A stretch of DNA of 32,474 nt from Corallococcus terminator (lineage in GTDB: Bacteria > Myxococcota > Myxococcia > Myxococcales > Myxococcaceae): contig NZ_RAVZ01000069.1 of NCBI RefSeq assembly GCF_003611635.1, positions 1-32,474 of the forward strand. The letters are read 5' to 3'. Position numbers and translations under genes: made by a program. Below the pieces are notes generated by a model. It searched no databases. It had not been told where the DNA came from and saw nothing but the letters and a program-made list of their open reading frames with translations. Below, piece after piece: positions 1 to 8,252 of the stretch (position 1 is the first letter of the stretch; each line of letters starts with the position of its first letter).

Positions 1-21
1 AGCCAGGAAGGACCCCCGCCC

Positions 22-579
22 ATGAGCACCCCGACCGACCCGAAGCACCCCGCCCCCCCGCCGGGAGCGGGCCTCGACGAGGCCGCCCTGCAGGAGCAGG
101 CGAGGAGCGCCTTCACCTTCCTACGCGCGGGGGACACCCAGGCGTTGCGCCAACTGCTCGACGCCGGGCTGCCCCTGGGCGTGCGCAACGAGCGCGGGGA
201 CTCGCTGCTGATGCTGGCCAGCTACCTCGGCCATGCGGAGATCACCCGGCTGCTGCTGGAGCGTGGAGCGGAGCCGGAGCGGCCCAACGACGGCGGACAG
301 ACGCCGCTCGCCGGGGCGGCCTTCAAGGGCCACCTCGCCATCGCCACGCTGCTGCTGGACCGGGGCGCGCGGGTGGATGGCGCGGGCCCGGATGGGCGCA
401 CGCCGCTGATGTTCGCGGCCATGTTCGACAAGCTGGAGATGGTGGAGCTGCTGCTCCAGCGCGGCGCGGACCGGAACCACCGGAGCGCGGACGGGAGCAC
501 GGTCCTGGCCGCCGCCCGCTCCATGGGCGGCACGCGCGTGGCCGCCCATCTGGAAGCCCTGGCGGCGGGACAGTCCTGA
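22..579 (+). CDS. Ankyrin-repeat protein
   Basis: This 185-residue protein consists of a Pro-rich, probably disordered N-terminus (about residues 1-20) followed by four ankyrin-type repeats. They are visible from the recurring pattern G-x-(T/S)-x-L-x-x-A-A-x-x-G-H-x-x-(I/V)-x-x-L-L-L-x-x-G-A at about residues 59-91, 92-124, 125-157 and a degenerate last one from 158. Ankyrin stacks bind partner proteins; no enzymatic domain is attached, so the partner cannot be told. There is no signal peptide or membrane segment, so it is probably cytoplasmic. The ATG at 22 follows an AAGGAC ribosome-binding site at 7-12 with good spacing. The gene is convergent with the transketolase gene, with a hairpin between them. 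Genes upstream lie outside the window. Confidence 0.9.
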   Translation: MSTPTDPKHPAPPPGAGLDEAALQEQARSAFTFLRAGDTQALRQLLDAGLPLGVRNERGDSLLMLASYLGHAEITRLLLERGAEPERPNDGGQTPLAGAAFKGHLAIATLLLDRGARVDGAGPDGRTPLMFAAMFDKLEMVELLLQRGADRNHRSADGSTVLAAARSMGGTRVAAHLEALAAGQS

Positions 580-589
580 TAGTTCGCGG

Positions 590-621
590 GCCTGGAGGCG
601 CCTTCCCCGGGCGCCCCAGGC
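590..621. terminator. Convergent-gene hairpin (probable bidirectional terminator)
   Basis: The arms GCCTGG-a-GGCGCC (590-602) and GGCGCCCCAGGC (610-621) pair over 12 bp with one bulged A and a 7-base loop. The hairpin lies between the stop codon of the ankyrin gene and the stop codon of the opposing transketolase gene. There is no clear T-tract on either side, so the terminator role is inferred from position and stability. Confidence 0.6.
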
Positions 622-631
622 TCGCAAGGCC

Positions 632-2536
632 TCACGCGTTCGTGTGGCCCCAGGTGCCCTCCTCCGGCTTCTCCCGGCCCTCCGTGTCCAGCGGCGAGTC
701 CTCCACCAGCGAGGTGACGCTGTCGACGATGTGCTCCGCGTCGATGCCGGCCGCGCTCAGGAGCTCCGCCGGCTTGCCGGAGCCAGGCAGCTTCTTCACC
801 GCGAGGCGCACCACGGTGGGCAGTTGCTCGCGCTCCCCCGTGAAGGCCTCCAGCACCGCGTCGCCCAGGCCGCCCTCGGCCCAGTGGTCCTCGACCACCA
901 CGAGCCGGCCCTGCGCCTCGCGCGCGGCCTTGCGCAGCGTCTTCACGTCCACCGGCTTCACCGAATAGAGGTCGATGACGCGCACCAGGACGCCGTCCTG
1001 CTTCAGGAGTTCGTACGCCTTGAGCGCTTCGTGCAGCGTGATGCCGGCGGCCACCACCGTCGCCACGTCCTGGTCGGACTGCCGCAGCACCTTGCTCCCG
1101 CCGATGGGGAACTCCTCCGACGCGGGGTACAGCACCGGCGTCTTCTCCCGCGTGCTGCGCAGGTAGGTGATGCCCTTGCGCTCCACCAACTGCGCCAGCA
1201 GCTTCGCGGTCTGGTTCGCGTCGCTCGGGTAGACCACGGTGCTGCCGCCCACCGCGCGCATCATCGCCAGGTCCTCCAGCGCCATCTGTGACGGGCCGTC
1301 CTCGCCAATGGAGACGCCCGCGTGGCTGCCGCACAGGTGCACCGTGGCGTTGGAGATGGCCGCCATGCGGATCTGATCGTACGCGCGCGACAGGAAGGCC
1401 GCGAAGGTGCTCACGAAGGCGCGCTTGCCCAGCACCGCCATGCCCACCGCGGTGGACACCATGTTCTGCTCGGCGATGTACATCTCGAAGTAGCGCTGGG
1501 GATGCGCCTTCTTGAACTCCTGCGAGTACGTGGAGTTGGAGACCTCCGCGTCCAGCGCCACCACGTCCGGGCGCGCGTTGCCCAGCGCCAGGAGCGCGTC
1601 GCCGTACGCCTTGCGCGTGGCCTCCTTCTGGCCGACCTCATACGTGGGCAGCTTCAGCGGCGCGGCCGCGTCCTGGCCGGAGGGCTTCTTCGCCTCCGGC
1701 TTCTTCACCTGGATGCGCACATCGCGCAGGCCGCCCAGCTCCTGGATGGCCTCCTTCGCCTTGTCCTCTGGAAGTGGCTTGCCGTGCCAGCCGTCCTTGT
1801 TGGCGATGAGCGAGTAGCCGTGGCCCTTCTCCGTCTTGAAGACGAGGCAGGTGGGCTGGCCCTTCTTGCCCTGGGCTTCTGCGAACGCGCGGTCGATGGC
1901 GCCCAGGTCATGTCCGTCCACGGCCACCGCGTGCCAGCCGAAGGCCCGGGCCCGGGCGAGATACGCCTCCGCGTTCCAGCCCAGCTCCGTCTGCGTACTC
2001 TGGCCCAGGCGGTTCATGTCGATGAGCGCGCAGAGGTTGTCGAGCTTGTAGTGACCGGCCTTGTCGAACGCCTCCCACACGGAGCCTTCTGCGGTCTCGC
2101 TGTCGCCCATCATCACGTAGGTGCGGAAGGGCAATTGGTCCAACCGGGCGGTCAGCGCCATGCCCACGCCAATGGCCAGGCCCTGCCCCAGGGAGCCGGT
2201 GGCCACGTCCACGAGCGGCAGCACGTGCGGGTTGGGGTGGCCCTCCAGGCGGCTGCCGAACTGGCGCAGCGTCAGCAGTTCCTTGTCGTCGATGGCGCCC
2301 GCCGCCTTGAACGCGGAGTAGAGGACCGGGCAGGCGTGCCCCTTGGAGAGCACGAAGCGGTCGTTGTGGGGGGCCTTGGGCTGCTGGAAGTCGAAGCGCA
2401 GGTACTTCTGGAACAGCACCGCCAGGATGTCCGCGGCGGACATGGACGAGCTGGGATGGCCCGAACCCGCCGCCGTGGTGCAGCGGATGCTGTCGATGCG
2501 CAACTGCGCCGCGAGGTCCGCCAAGGTGTCCGCCAT
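632..2536 (-). CDS. tkt: Transketolase (thiamine diphosphate-dependent)
   Basis: Transketolase moves two-carbon ketol units between sugar phosphates in the non-oxidative pentose phosphate pathway, using thiamine diphosphate and a divalent metal. The 634-residue product has the complete order of domains: an N-terminal TPP-binding domain with GSGHPSSSMSAAD, HNDRFVLSKGHA and ATGSLGQGL, then the pyrimidine-binding domain (AEQNMV), then the C-terminal domain. The wording of these motifs and the length of about 630 residues resemble the animal-type transketolases more than the roughly 660-residue E. coli type. The usual GDG of the TPP motif reads GDS (MMGDSETAEGSVWEAF). A Lys/Pro/Ala-rich linker separates the first two domains (about residues 275-295). 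I chose the ATG at 2536, preceded by GGGAG, over the in-frame start at 2563, because family homology begins right after it. It is divergent from the transaldolase gene across about 200 bases, so the two pathway enzymes probably share a control region. Confidence 0.95.
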   Translation of the reverse strand: MADTLADLAAQLRIDSIRCTTAAGSGHPSSSMSAADILAVLFQKYLRFDFQQPKAPHNDRFVLSKGHACPVLYSAFKAAGAIDDKELLTLRQFGSRLEGHPNPHVLPLVDVATGSLGQGLAIGVGMALTARLDQLPFRTYVMMGDSETAEGSVWEAFDKAGHYKLDNLCALIDMNRLGQSTQTELGWNAEAYLARARAFGWHAVAVDGHDLGAIDRAFAEAQGKKGQPTCLVFKTEKGHGYSLIANKDGWHGKPLPEDKAKEAIQELGGLRDVRIQVKKPEAKKPSGQDAAAPLKLPTYEVGQKEATRKAYGDALLALGNARPDVVALDAEVSNSTYSQEFKKAHPQRYFEMYIAEQNMVSTAVGMAVLGKRAFVSTFAAFLSRAYDQIRMAAISNATVHLCGSHAGVSIGEDGPSQMALEDLAMMRAVGGSTVVYPSDANQTAKLLAQLVERKGITYLRSTREKTPVLYPASEEFPIGGSKVLRQSDQDVATVVAAGITLHEALKAYELLKQDGVLVRVIDLYSVKPVDVKTLRKAAREAQGRLVVVEDHWAEGGLGDAVLEAFTGEREQLPTVVRLAVKKLPGSGKPAELLSAAGIDAEHIVDSVTSLVEDSPLDTEGREKPEEGTWGHTNA

Positions 2537-2743
2537 CGTCTCGCTCCCGGAAATAGGGGGCACACCGGTGCCCTCCGTACTGTGTTGACTGACCCGCCCT
2601 GGGAGAAGCGGTCCACCCTGCCGGCCCCGGACCCAGGCAGAATCCGCGAGTGCCTGCCCGCCTGCTCGGACATGGGGGGCGGGACGTGGTCATTTTCAGA
2701 GAACGCCATCCGGGAGCCTTCGCGCCCCGCCGGAGAGAACCCC

Positions 2744-3865
2744 ATGAATCCGCTTCGACAGCTTGCCGAGCTTGGCCAATCCCTCTGGGTGGACAATCTC
2801 CAGCGCAGCTACATCACGAAGGGCACCCTGAAGAAGTTCATCGACGAGGACGGGCTCAAGGGCCTCACCTCCAACCCCACCATCTTCCAGAAGGCGGTGT
2901 CGGGCAGCGAGGACTACCAGGACCTCTTCGACGGGGCGAAGGGCAAGGGCATCAACGGCAACGACCTGTACGAGAAGCTGGCGGTGCGCGACGTCCAGGG
3001 CGCGGCCGACATCCTGACCCCGGTCTATCAGGCGACGAAGGGCCAGGACGGCTACGCGTCGCTGGAGGTGTCACCCCGGCTCGCGCTCAACACGGAGGGC
3101 ACGCTGGAGGAGGCGCGGCGGCTGTGGAAGACGCTCGCCCGTCCCAACGTGATGATCAAGGTGCCGGGCACGGTGCAGGGGCTGCCGGCCTTCGAGGAGC
3201 TCACCGCCGAAGGCATCAACGTCAACGTGACGCTGCTCTTCAGCCAGGAGCGCTACAAGGCCATCGCCGAGGCCTACGTGTCCGGCCTGGAGAAGTTCGC
3301 CGCGTCGGGCGGGGACGTGAGCCGCGTCGCGAGCGTGGCGTCGTTCTTCATCAGCCGCATCGACGCCGCGGTGGACAAGGAGATTGAAAAGAAGCTGAAG
3401 GCGGGCGCCACGCCCGAGCAGCAGAAGGCGCTGGAGGGCCTGAGCGGCAAGGTGGCCATCGCCAACGCGAAGCTCGCCTACCGCACCTTCAAGCAGGTCT
3501 TCAGCGGCGCGCGGTGGGAGGCGCTCGCGAAGAAGGGCGCGAAGGTGCAGCGCGTGCTCTGGGCAAGCACCAGCACCAAGAGCCCCAAGCTGCGCGACGT
3601 GCTCTACGTGGAGGAGCTCATCGGCAAGGACACGGTGAACACCATGCCGCCCGCGACGATTGATGCGTTCCGGGACCACGGCAAGGTGCGCCCGAGCCTG
3701 GAAGAGGACCTGCCGGGCGCGGAGGCGACGATGCGCCAGTTGGAGACCGCCGGCATCTCCATGAAGAGCGTCACGGACCAACTGTCCACCGACGGCATCC
3801 GCCTGTTCGAGGAGTCCTTCGACCAGTTGCTGTCCGCGGTGGGCGAGAAGCTCGCGAAGACCTAA
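2744..3865 (+). CDS. tal: Transaldolase (long, type 2-like)
   Basis: Transaldolase transfers a three-carbon dihydroxyacetone unit between sugar phosphates through a Schiff-base lysine, linking glycolysis and the pentose phosphate pathway. The 373-residue product shows the family N-terminus (LWVDNLQRSYI, then GLTSNPTIFQKA), the active-site region PNVMIKVPGT with the catalytic Lys, and INVNVTLLFS. The length is that of the longer bacterial transaldolases found in actinobacteria and cyanobacteria, not the roughly 316-residue E. coli TalB. The open frame extends far upstream, but homology starts at the ATG at 2744, which has a GGAGAG ribosome-binding site at 2732-2737. The last codons overlap the stop of the opposing gene at 3862. 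It is divergent from transketolase, its pathway partner. Confidence 0.95.
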   Translation: MNPLRQLAELGQSLWVDNLQRSYITKGTLKKFIDEDGLKGLTSNPTIFQKAVSGSEDYQDLFDGAKGKGINGNDLYEKLAVRDVQGAADILTPVYQATKGQDGYASLEVSPRLALNTEGTLEEARRLWKTLARPNVMIKVPGTVQGLPAFEELTAEGINVNVTLLFSQERYKAIAEAYVSGLEKFAASGGDVSRVASVASFFISRIDAAVDKEIEKKLKAGATPEQQKALEGLSGKVAIANAKLAYRTFKQVFSGARWEALAKKGAKVQRVLWASTSTKSPKLRDVLYVEELIGKDTVNTMPPATIDAFRDHGKVRPSLEEDLPGAEATMRQLETAGISMKSVTDQLSTDGIRLFEESFDQLLSAVGEKLAKT

Positions 3866-4461
3866 CGCGGCGAAGGCACCGCCAGCGCCGCTGGCGGCGG
3901 GAGGTTCGCGACCTTGCGAACCTCGAAGGTGCCCAGACCCGACAGGGGGCCGTCCAGCGCGGGCCCCCGCATCACCGTGCCGTCCGCCTCCAGCGTCCCA
4001 TGGAAGATGGCGTCCAGTCCGCCTTGGACGGTGAAGTGGATGTCATCGGGAGACTCGGGGCGCTGGAGCGCGGTGAACACGCCACGCAACCATCCATCGA
4101 GCTGCTTCGTCTCCGAGCGAGACTTCACGGCCACCATCACCGAATAGGCCCGCCGGGCCTTTCCTGTCCCGGAAGTGCCGCAGGCCTGCGCGGAGTTCAC
4201 CCAGCGCCAGGCCGAGTACAGCTCGTCGTCACAGAAGGTCCTCATGGGAGGACCAACCTGCTCCACCGTCAGGTCCCAGGTGGCGCTGCCCCCCGACATG
4301 AAGCGCACCTCCCAGCGGCCGTCCAGCCGGTCCGTGACCCACCGACGGTCCTGCTCCGTGGGGCGCATCTCCGCCGTTCTGGAGGACCAGACCCACGGGG
4401 TCACGATGAGCGCGGCGACGAAGAAGCAGCCAATGGCAAGACGCGGCAGGGTTCGGGACAT
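3862..4461 (-). CDS. Membrane-anchored protein of unknown function
   Basis: I do not recognise this 199-residue protein. It starts with a short basic stretch and one hydrophobic segment (about residues 8-26, RLAIGCFFVAALIVTPWVW) that could be a membrane anchor or an uncleaved signal. The rest looks like a soluble mostly-beta domain exported to the periplasm; it contains two Cys (in TFCDDELYSAWRWVNSAQAC) that could form a disulfide. I chose the ATG at 4461, preceded by GGAGAAG, over the longer frame starting at 4614, whose extra residues look non-coding. Its TAG stop (read on the minus strand at 3864-3862) overlaps the TAA of the transaldolase gene (3863-3865), so the two genes share stop-codon bases tail to tail. 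Confidence 0.7.
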   Translation of the reverse strand: MSRTLPRLAIGCFFVAALIVTPWVWSSRTAEMRPTEQDRRWVTDRLDGRWEVRFMSGGSATWDLTVEQVGPPMRTFCDDELYSAWRWVNSAQACGTSGTGKARRAYSVMVAVKSRSETKQLDGWLRGVFTALQRPESPDDIHFTVQGGLDAIFHGTLEADGTVMRGPALDGPLSGLGTFEVRKVANLPPPAALAVPSPR

Positions 4462-4534
4462 CGCGCTTCTCCAGCGAGGAAGGCAGGCCGGCACTGTACC
4501 GGGAGCGCGGACACCCCGGCGTCCTAAAACACTC

Positions 4535-4551
4535 GCACCCCCTCGGGGTGC
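4535..4551. other. Small inverted repeat in a divergent intergenic region
   Basis: GCACCCC-ctc-GGGGTGC is a perfect 7-bp inverted repeat with a 3-base loop. It lies between two divergent genes (starts at 4461 and 4614), where promoters for both should lie. It could be an operator or part of a leader; no promoter boxes could be recognised with confidence. Confidence 0.3.
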
Positions 4552-4579
4552 TCCTTGAAAGTCAATTGCCTGCACGCGA

Positions 4580-4605
4580 CCTTCCGGACGCTTCGCGCCG
4601 GAAGG
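4580..4605 (+). promoter_or_regulatory. Leader hairpin covering the ribosome-binding site
   Basis: CCTTCCGG (4580-4587) pairs perfectly with CCGGAAGG (4598-4605), and the inner CGC/GCG can extend the stem. The right arm contains most of the Shine-Dalgarno sequence GGAAGGAG of the ELWxxDGT lipoprotein gene that starts at 4614. A homologous leader with a perfect 10-bp stem precedes the paralogous gene at 29079, and both leaders also share ATTGCCT upstream of the stem. Translational control is inferred. Confidence 0.55.
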
Positions 4606-4613
4606 AGAAGACA

Positions 4614-6050
4614 ATGCATGTCAGGAATTGGAGTGCCCTGGGGTGGCTGGGGCTGGTGGTGGCCGGATGTGGGGGAGAGATGCTTCCCACCACCACCCCG
4701 GGGGTGGAGGACGCCCGTGAGGTGACGGCCCAGGCGTGCCCCGTCGGGGTGGCGTCACGGGTGAAGGCCATCAACTCCACCCTGGCCAATCCCACGGATG
4801 TGCAGGGGACGTTCTACTTCACCACCGGCGCCCCCGGGGGCGGCACCATCCTGTGGCGCAGCGATGGCACGGATGCGGGCACCGTCCAGGTGAGGGTGTT
4901 TCCGACGGGCATCTACGCGCCCGGGGACACCGCCGCGGTGGGCAACACGCTCTACTTCCAGCTCGCCGAACTGGGCACGACGACGGAACAGCTCTGGTTG
5001 AGCGACGGGACGTCCAGTGGAACCCGGTTCCTCAGGTCCTTCCCGCGCGACAGCAACCTCGGGCCCGCCACGCTGTTCAGCCTCACCGACATCAGTGGCC
5101 GGCTGGTCTTCTTCCACGTACCGCCGGGAGGGCAGCCCGAGCTGTGGCGTTCGGATGGGACGAGCGCGGGCACGCAGCGGGTCGCGCAGCTTCCCGGGGT
5201 GCTCGGACTTGCCCAGGGCCAGACCCTGCACGTCGGCAACGCCCTGCTCTTCTTCCGCTCCCAGGGCGGGAGCACCACGTTGTGGCGCACCGATGGCACG
5301 AGCGCGGGCACGCGCGCCCTCAAGCAGGTGGATGCGGGAGCGGTGCGCATCACGGAGGTGAGCCTGGCAGGGAGCCCGGGCCTGTTCATCTTCCAGGACG
5401 GCCCGAACCACGAGGTCTGGAAGACGGATGGCACGGCGGGGGGGACGTTCCGGCTGGAAGCGTTCGGCAGGCCCGTCCAGTTGCTCGGGACGCTGGGCTC
5501 CTTCGTCTACCTGGCGTCCTCGGAGCCGCCGACGAACCGGCTGCGCATCGACCGTCTGTCATTGGGCGGCGGTGGCAAGACGCTCATCACCACCCTGCCC
5601 CGGAACCCGGGGGACCCGTTGCCGCAGGTGCAGCGGACGACCGTTTCCGGAGGCAGCCTCTACTTCTCGGTGGCCCTGATTGGCCCGGACGGACTGCGCC
5701 AGGAGGTCTCGCTGTGGACGAACAATGGAACCGCCGCGGGGACCCGCCAGCTCTCCCGCACGTTGGCCCTGGATGACTACAACCAGTCCCCCGTGTTCGC
5801 CACCGGCGGGGGCGTCGTCTTGTTCCACCAATCCATCAACGCGGTCTCCATGCCCTGGTTCACCCGGGGCACCGTGGCGACGACCGGGCAGTTGTCGGAC
5901 GTCGTGGTCCTGGGGGGTTCGAATCCCAGGCAGGAGCCGTTCGTCCGCTCGGGCAACCGCATCTTCTTCTCCGCCATCGAGCAGACCGGCCTCGCCCAAC
6001 TCTGGTCCGCGCCGCCTAGCTTCACCTGCCCACCGGGGTTGAGCGAATAA
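4614..6050 (+). CDS. ELWxxDGT-repeat lipoprotein (paralog 1)
   Basis: This 478-residue protein has a lipoprotein signal (hydrophobic stretch ending in VVAGC, lipid-carrying Cys19) followed by a series of ELWxxDGT-type repeats: LWRSDGTDAGT, LWLSDGTSSGT, LWRSDGTSAGT, LWRTDGTSAGT, VWKTDGTAGGT and a weaker LWTNNGTAAGT. Repeats of this kind occur in many myxobacterial surface proteins and probably form a beta-propeller; their ligand is unknown. The protein is expected on the periplasmic or outer face of a membrane. The ATG at 4614 follows GGAAGGAG, which lies inside a hairpin. The protein is a clear paralog of the one at 29079-30575: both have Cys19, a near-identical AQACPVGVASRVK segment, and the same C-terminus around FTRGTVATTGQL and SFTCP. 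A strong terminator follows. Confidence 0.88.
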   Translation: MHVRNWSALGWLGLVVAGCGGEMLPTTTPGVEDAREVTAQACPVGVASRVKAINSTLANPTDVQGTFYFTTGAPGGGTILWRSDGTDAGTVQVRVFPTGIYAPGDTAAVGNTLYFQLAELGTTTEQLWLSDGTSSGTRFLRSFPRDSNLGPATLFSLTDISGRLVFFHVPPGGQPELWRSDGTSAGTQRVAQLPGVLGLAQGQTLHVGNALLFFRSQGGSTTLWRTDGTSAGTRALKQVDAGAVRITEVSLAGSPGLFIFQDGPNHEVWKTDGTAGGTFRLEAFGRPVQLLGTLGSFVYLASSEPPTNRLRIDRLSLGGGGKTLITTLPRNPGDPLPQVQRTTVSGGSLYFSVALIGPDGLRQEVSLWTNNGTAAGTRQLSRTLALDDYNQSPVFATGGGVVLFHQSINAVSMPWFTRGTVATTGQLSDVVVLGGSNPRQEPFVRSGNRIFFSAIEQTGLAQLWSAPPSFTCPPGLSE

Positions 6051-6066
6051 CGTCCGGGAAGGCAGA

Positions 6067-6093
6067 CGCCGGGGGCGGCTATCGCCCCCGGCG
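6067..6093 (+). terminator. Perfect GC-rich hairpin after the ELWxxDGT gene
   Basis: CGCCGGGGGCG and CGCCCCCGGCG form a perfect 11-bp stem with a 5-base loop (GCTAT), 16 bases after the TAA stop of the lipoprotein gene. The region 6051-6177 lies between convergent genes, so it may act on both. A related hairpin occurs at 28932-28962. Confidence 0.7.
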
Positions 6094-6177
6094 CACGCGG
6101 ACGGGTGCGTGCGTCCGGAGTAAAGCGGTTCCCGCGTGTGGACGCCTGGACGCGGATCGCGGTCCTTCGCGCCGCCG

Positions 6178-6825
6178 TCAGAAGCGCACGGCAAGGAGGG
6201 GCACAGCGGGCCGAGGCTGCCACCGAAGGGTGCGCACACTCTCGCGGCGGGCCTGGAGATCGCGCAGCTCCTCTTCCAGCAGGGTGCGCTCTTCGATGAG
6301 AGCGTCGCGCCGGCCCTTCTTGGCTTGGGCTGCCCGCGAGCCACCGCTGAAGCCCCCGATGATGAGTCCCACGCCCACCGTGCCTGGCACCGCGAAGATC
6401 AGACCCGCGACCATGAGCACGGCCCCCGTGTCTCCCGACGTGTCCAGACCTGCGGCAATGAAGGGAAGCCCGATGAGCAGCAGCGGGGCGAGGACGAAGC
6501 CGATGATGGTCATCACCTTGTAGCCAGCGGGGCGGCCCAGACGGATGGAGTTGATCTCCCCCTGGAGCAGGCTTACCCGCTGCGACAGTTCCTGGATGCG
6601 CGCATCCAGACCTTCGTCCGTGCCCATCTCCTGGCTGTCCCGAGCATCGTTGTCTTGAAACGGCGCTGCGGGAAAGAGCTCCAGCTCCAAGCCCGTGGGC
6701 GACTGCGCCACGAGCAGCCGCGCGGACAGGGGGCGTCCATCGAAGGACGGCGCGGGTGACACCAGGGACAGCGAGGAAGAGGTGGGCAGTGAGGCCAGCA
6801 GGACGGCGGCGACCAGCGACAGCAT
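6178..6825 (-). CDS. Small exported/membrane protein with coiled coil, function unknown
   Basis: The 215-residue product begins with a cleavable-looking signal peptide (MLSLVAAVLLASLPTSS). An acidic, helical stretch follows (about residues 75-98, ARIQELSQRVSLLQGEINSI, heptad-like). Two hydrophobic segments come next (about residues 105-125 and 131-156, the second Gly-rich), and then a basic coiled-coil segment with KKGRRDALIEERTLLEEELRDLQARRE. It looks like a membrane protein with coiled coils on both sides. I do not recognise a named family. The ATG at 6825 has an AAAGGAT site about 9 bases upstream. It lies just downstream of, and in the same direction as, the CBASS operon, but a hairpin and about 76 bases separate them, and its GC-rich codon use is like the chromosomal surroundings, so I do not count it as part of that operon. 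Confidence 0.75.
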   Translation of the reverse strand: MLSLVAAVLLASLPTSSSLSLVSPAPSFDGRPLSARLLVAQSPTGLELELFPAAPFQDNDARDSQEMGTDEGLDARIQELSQRVSLLQGEINSIRLGRPAGYKVMTIIGFVLAPLLLIGLPFIAAGLDTSGDTGAVLMVAGLIFAVPGTVGVGLIIGGFSGGSRAAQAKKGRRDALIEERTLLEEELRDLQARRESVRTLRWQPRPAVPLLAVRF

Positions 6826-6872
6826 GGCAGGCGATCCTTTCGCGAATGCGGCGGCAGGACGAACCTAGCACG

Positions 6873-6889
6873 GCATTCCCTGGGAATGC
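6873..6889 (-). terminator. Hairpin at the end of the CBASS operon
   Basis: GCATTCC-CTG-GGAATGC is a perfect 7-bp stem with a 3-base loop, 12 bases past the stop codon of the last gene of the leftward operon. It has no T-tract, so the role as terminator is inferred from position. Confidence 0.45.
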
Positions 6890-6901
6890 TTCCGACGGGT
6901 C

Positions 6902-8245
6902 CTACCCTCCAGACACACGTACATGCCTGACGCCCCGGGCCACCACATGGCCATCCTTGATAACTGAACAAATGATGGAGTACCGACCTGACTGGCCTGC
7001 TTCATGCCAGAAATCCTTGCCCTCACCATCCTGACTTCGCCATGGCGCATCGCAACCGGATGCAGCCACCCCCGCCTTCCGAACGAGCCAATGCACTCGA
7101 AAGGGCGCGGTGAACTCGAACCTCTTCTTCAGTGAGCAGCGGAGCCAGCCCCCGGTAGGAACAAGTGTCTTGTCCTTATAGACACGCGTCACGGGCCCAG
7201 CCATGGAACTCGCATGACTGATCCGGAACTTCAAAGGGGCCGGGGACTCGCGCGCCGCCATCATCCTGGCCTGCGCCGCCTGCTTCTTCCAGTATGGGTG
7301 GTTGAACACCTGATCCCAGGCGGAAAGTGCGCGTGCTTCGAGACAAACGGAACTCTTCAAGACCTCCAACTGAGGAAGGACGAAGTCCAGCTTCTCAAGG
7401 AGCCTCCCCACCTGAGCACGCGTTTGCGGTCTTGAAGTCAAGCTCTCGTCAACGGCGACAGGAGATCGGACCTCCAGCGATTCCTTTAAACGTGCCTGCA
7501 AGACGACAAGGGTCTTGTAGAAAGCGGCGTCATCACGCTCTGGATCAGGCTGGTAGACCTCGGAGGCCAGGGCGGAAAGAATCATTCCTCCCGGCAGTTC
7601 CCATGACACACGTGAGCGCGCGAAGGCCTTAAGCAAGCGGACAACTCTCTGAAACTGTCCAGGACCAACGTGCCCGCCGACCGGGCTCTGGCCTTGGTTC
7701 CGCTGTTCAAACCATGCATTGACGGCTTCGGGGTCCCGGGGCCGCCATTGGGCACTTGCATGCTCCAGGACAGGCCTCCCCTTCGAGTCCCGAGACTCAC
7801 GATAGACCGCAAGGTCGACGTGCTCTCCCTGCGTGTACCAGACAGTCACGGCATTTGTCCGCGCTATTGGCTTGGTGGCGAAGTTGTTCAGCGAGGCACG
7901 CAAAGCCTCGGCCACGCGCTGTCGCGCACGCAGAGCAATGTTCGGGAGGTCTTCCTTTTTGAAGATCACTGCGACGTCGATATCGTACTGTTTCCTGCGA
8001 TGCTGGTTCAGGGTATGCATCGCATAGCTTCCCTGATTGAGCTTCCGCACATACCCAGGATAGCCGGCCGGACCGCGGCGCTTCTCGCCCAACTTGCGAA
8101 GCCCCTTTTCGAGCAGTCCGAGGCATGCATCCCGATGATTCGCGAGTTCCTGCTTCAGCTCCATTCCCAGACGAACATGGTCTCGATAGAATGTCTCGAA
8201 ATGCCCCTGGACGCCATATACCCCGCCTGACTCATCGGCACTCAT
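6902..8245 (-). CDS. Second CD-NTase-like nucleotidyltransferase with AGS-C-like C-terminal domain
   Basis: The 447-residue protein carries the nucleotidyltransferase signature of the CD-NTase/SMODS type: NQGSYAM (Gly72-Ser73), QYDIDVAVIF with metal-binding Asp88 and Asp90, and the third Asp in EHVDLAV (Asp144). All three acidic residues are intact, so it is probably active and would make a cyclic or linear oligonucleotide. A helical core follows, and the last 115 or so residues (from about FRISHASSMAG) look like the AGS-C sensor domain described for nucleotidyltransferases in conflict systems; that part rests on pattern recognition only. The chain ends in Ser-Gly-Gly. The ATG at 8245 has GAGGTGA upstream and follows the stop of the Cap3 gene by 7 bases, so it is translated from the same operon. 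It differs clearly from the first CD-NTase at 10485-11555. The codon use is less GC-rich than elsewhere in the window. Confidence 0.85.
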   Translation of the reverse strand: MSADESGGVYGVQGHFETFYRDHVRLGMELKQELANHRDACLGLLEKGLRKLGEKRRGPAGYPGYVRKLNQGSYAMHTLNQHRRKQYDIDVAVIFKKEDLPNIALRARQRVAEALRASLNNFATKPIARTNAVTVWYTQGEHVDLAVYRESRDSKGRPVLEHASAQWRPRDPEAVNAWFEQRNQGQSPVGGHVGPGQFQRVVRLLKAFARSRVSWELPGGMILSALASEVYQPDPERDDAAFYKTLVVLQARLKESLEVRSPVAVDESLTSRPQTRAQVGRLLEKLDFVLPQLEVLKSSVCLEARALSAWDQVFNHPYWKKQAAQARMMAARESPAPLKFRISHASSMAGPVTRVYKDKTLVPTGGWLRCSLKKRFEFTAPFRVHWLVRKAGVAASGCDAPWRSQDGEGKDFWHEAGQSGRYSIICSVIKDGHVVARGVRHVRVSGG

Positions 8246-8252
8246 GAATGAT

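Noticed and set aside
2586-2600. TTGACT as a -35 promoter box for transaldolase
   Set aside because: No matching -10 box lies 16-18 bases downstream. A single hexamer is not enough in this sequence.
1322-2743. Upstream extension of the transaldolase frame to 847 codons
   Set aside because: The extension is antisense to transketolase and has no recognisable content. Transaldolase homology and a good ribosome-binding site begin at 2744.
6178-6825. Small membrane protein as a fifth CBASS gene or pore effector
   Set aside because: It has a signal peptide, is separated by a hairpin and about 76 bases, and has host-like GC-rich codons; no CBASS transmembrane effector pattern was recognised.
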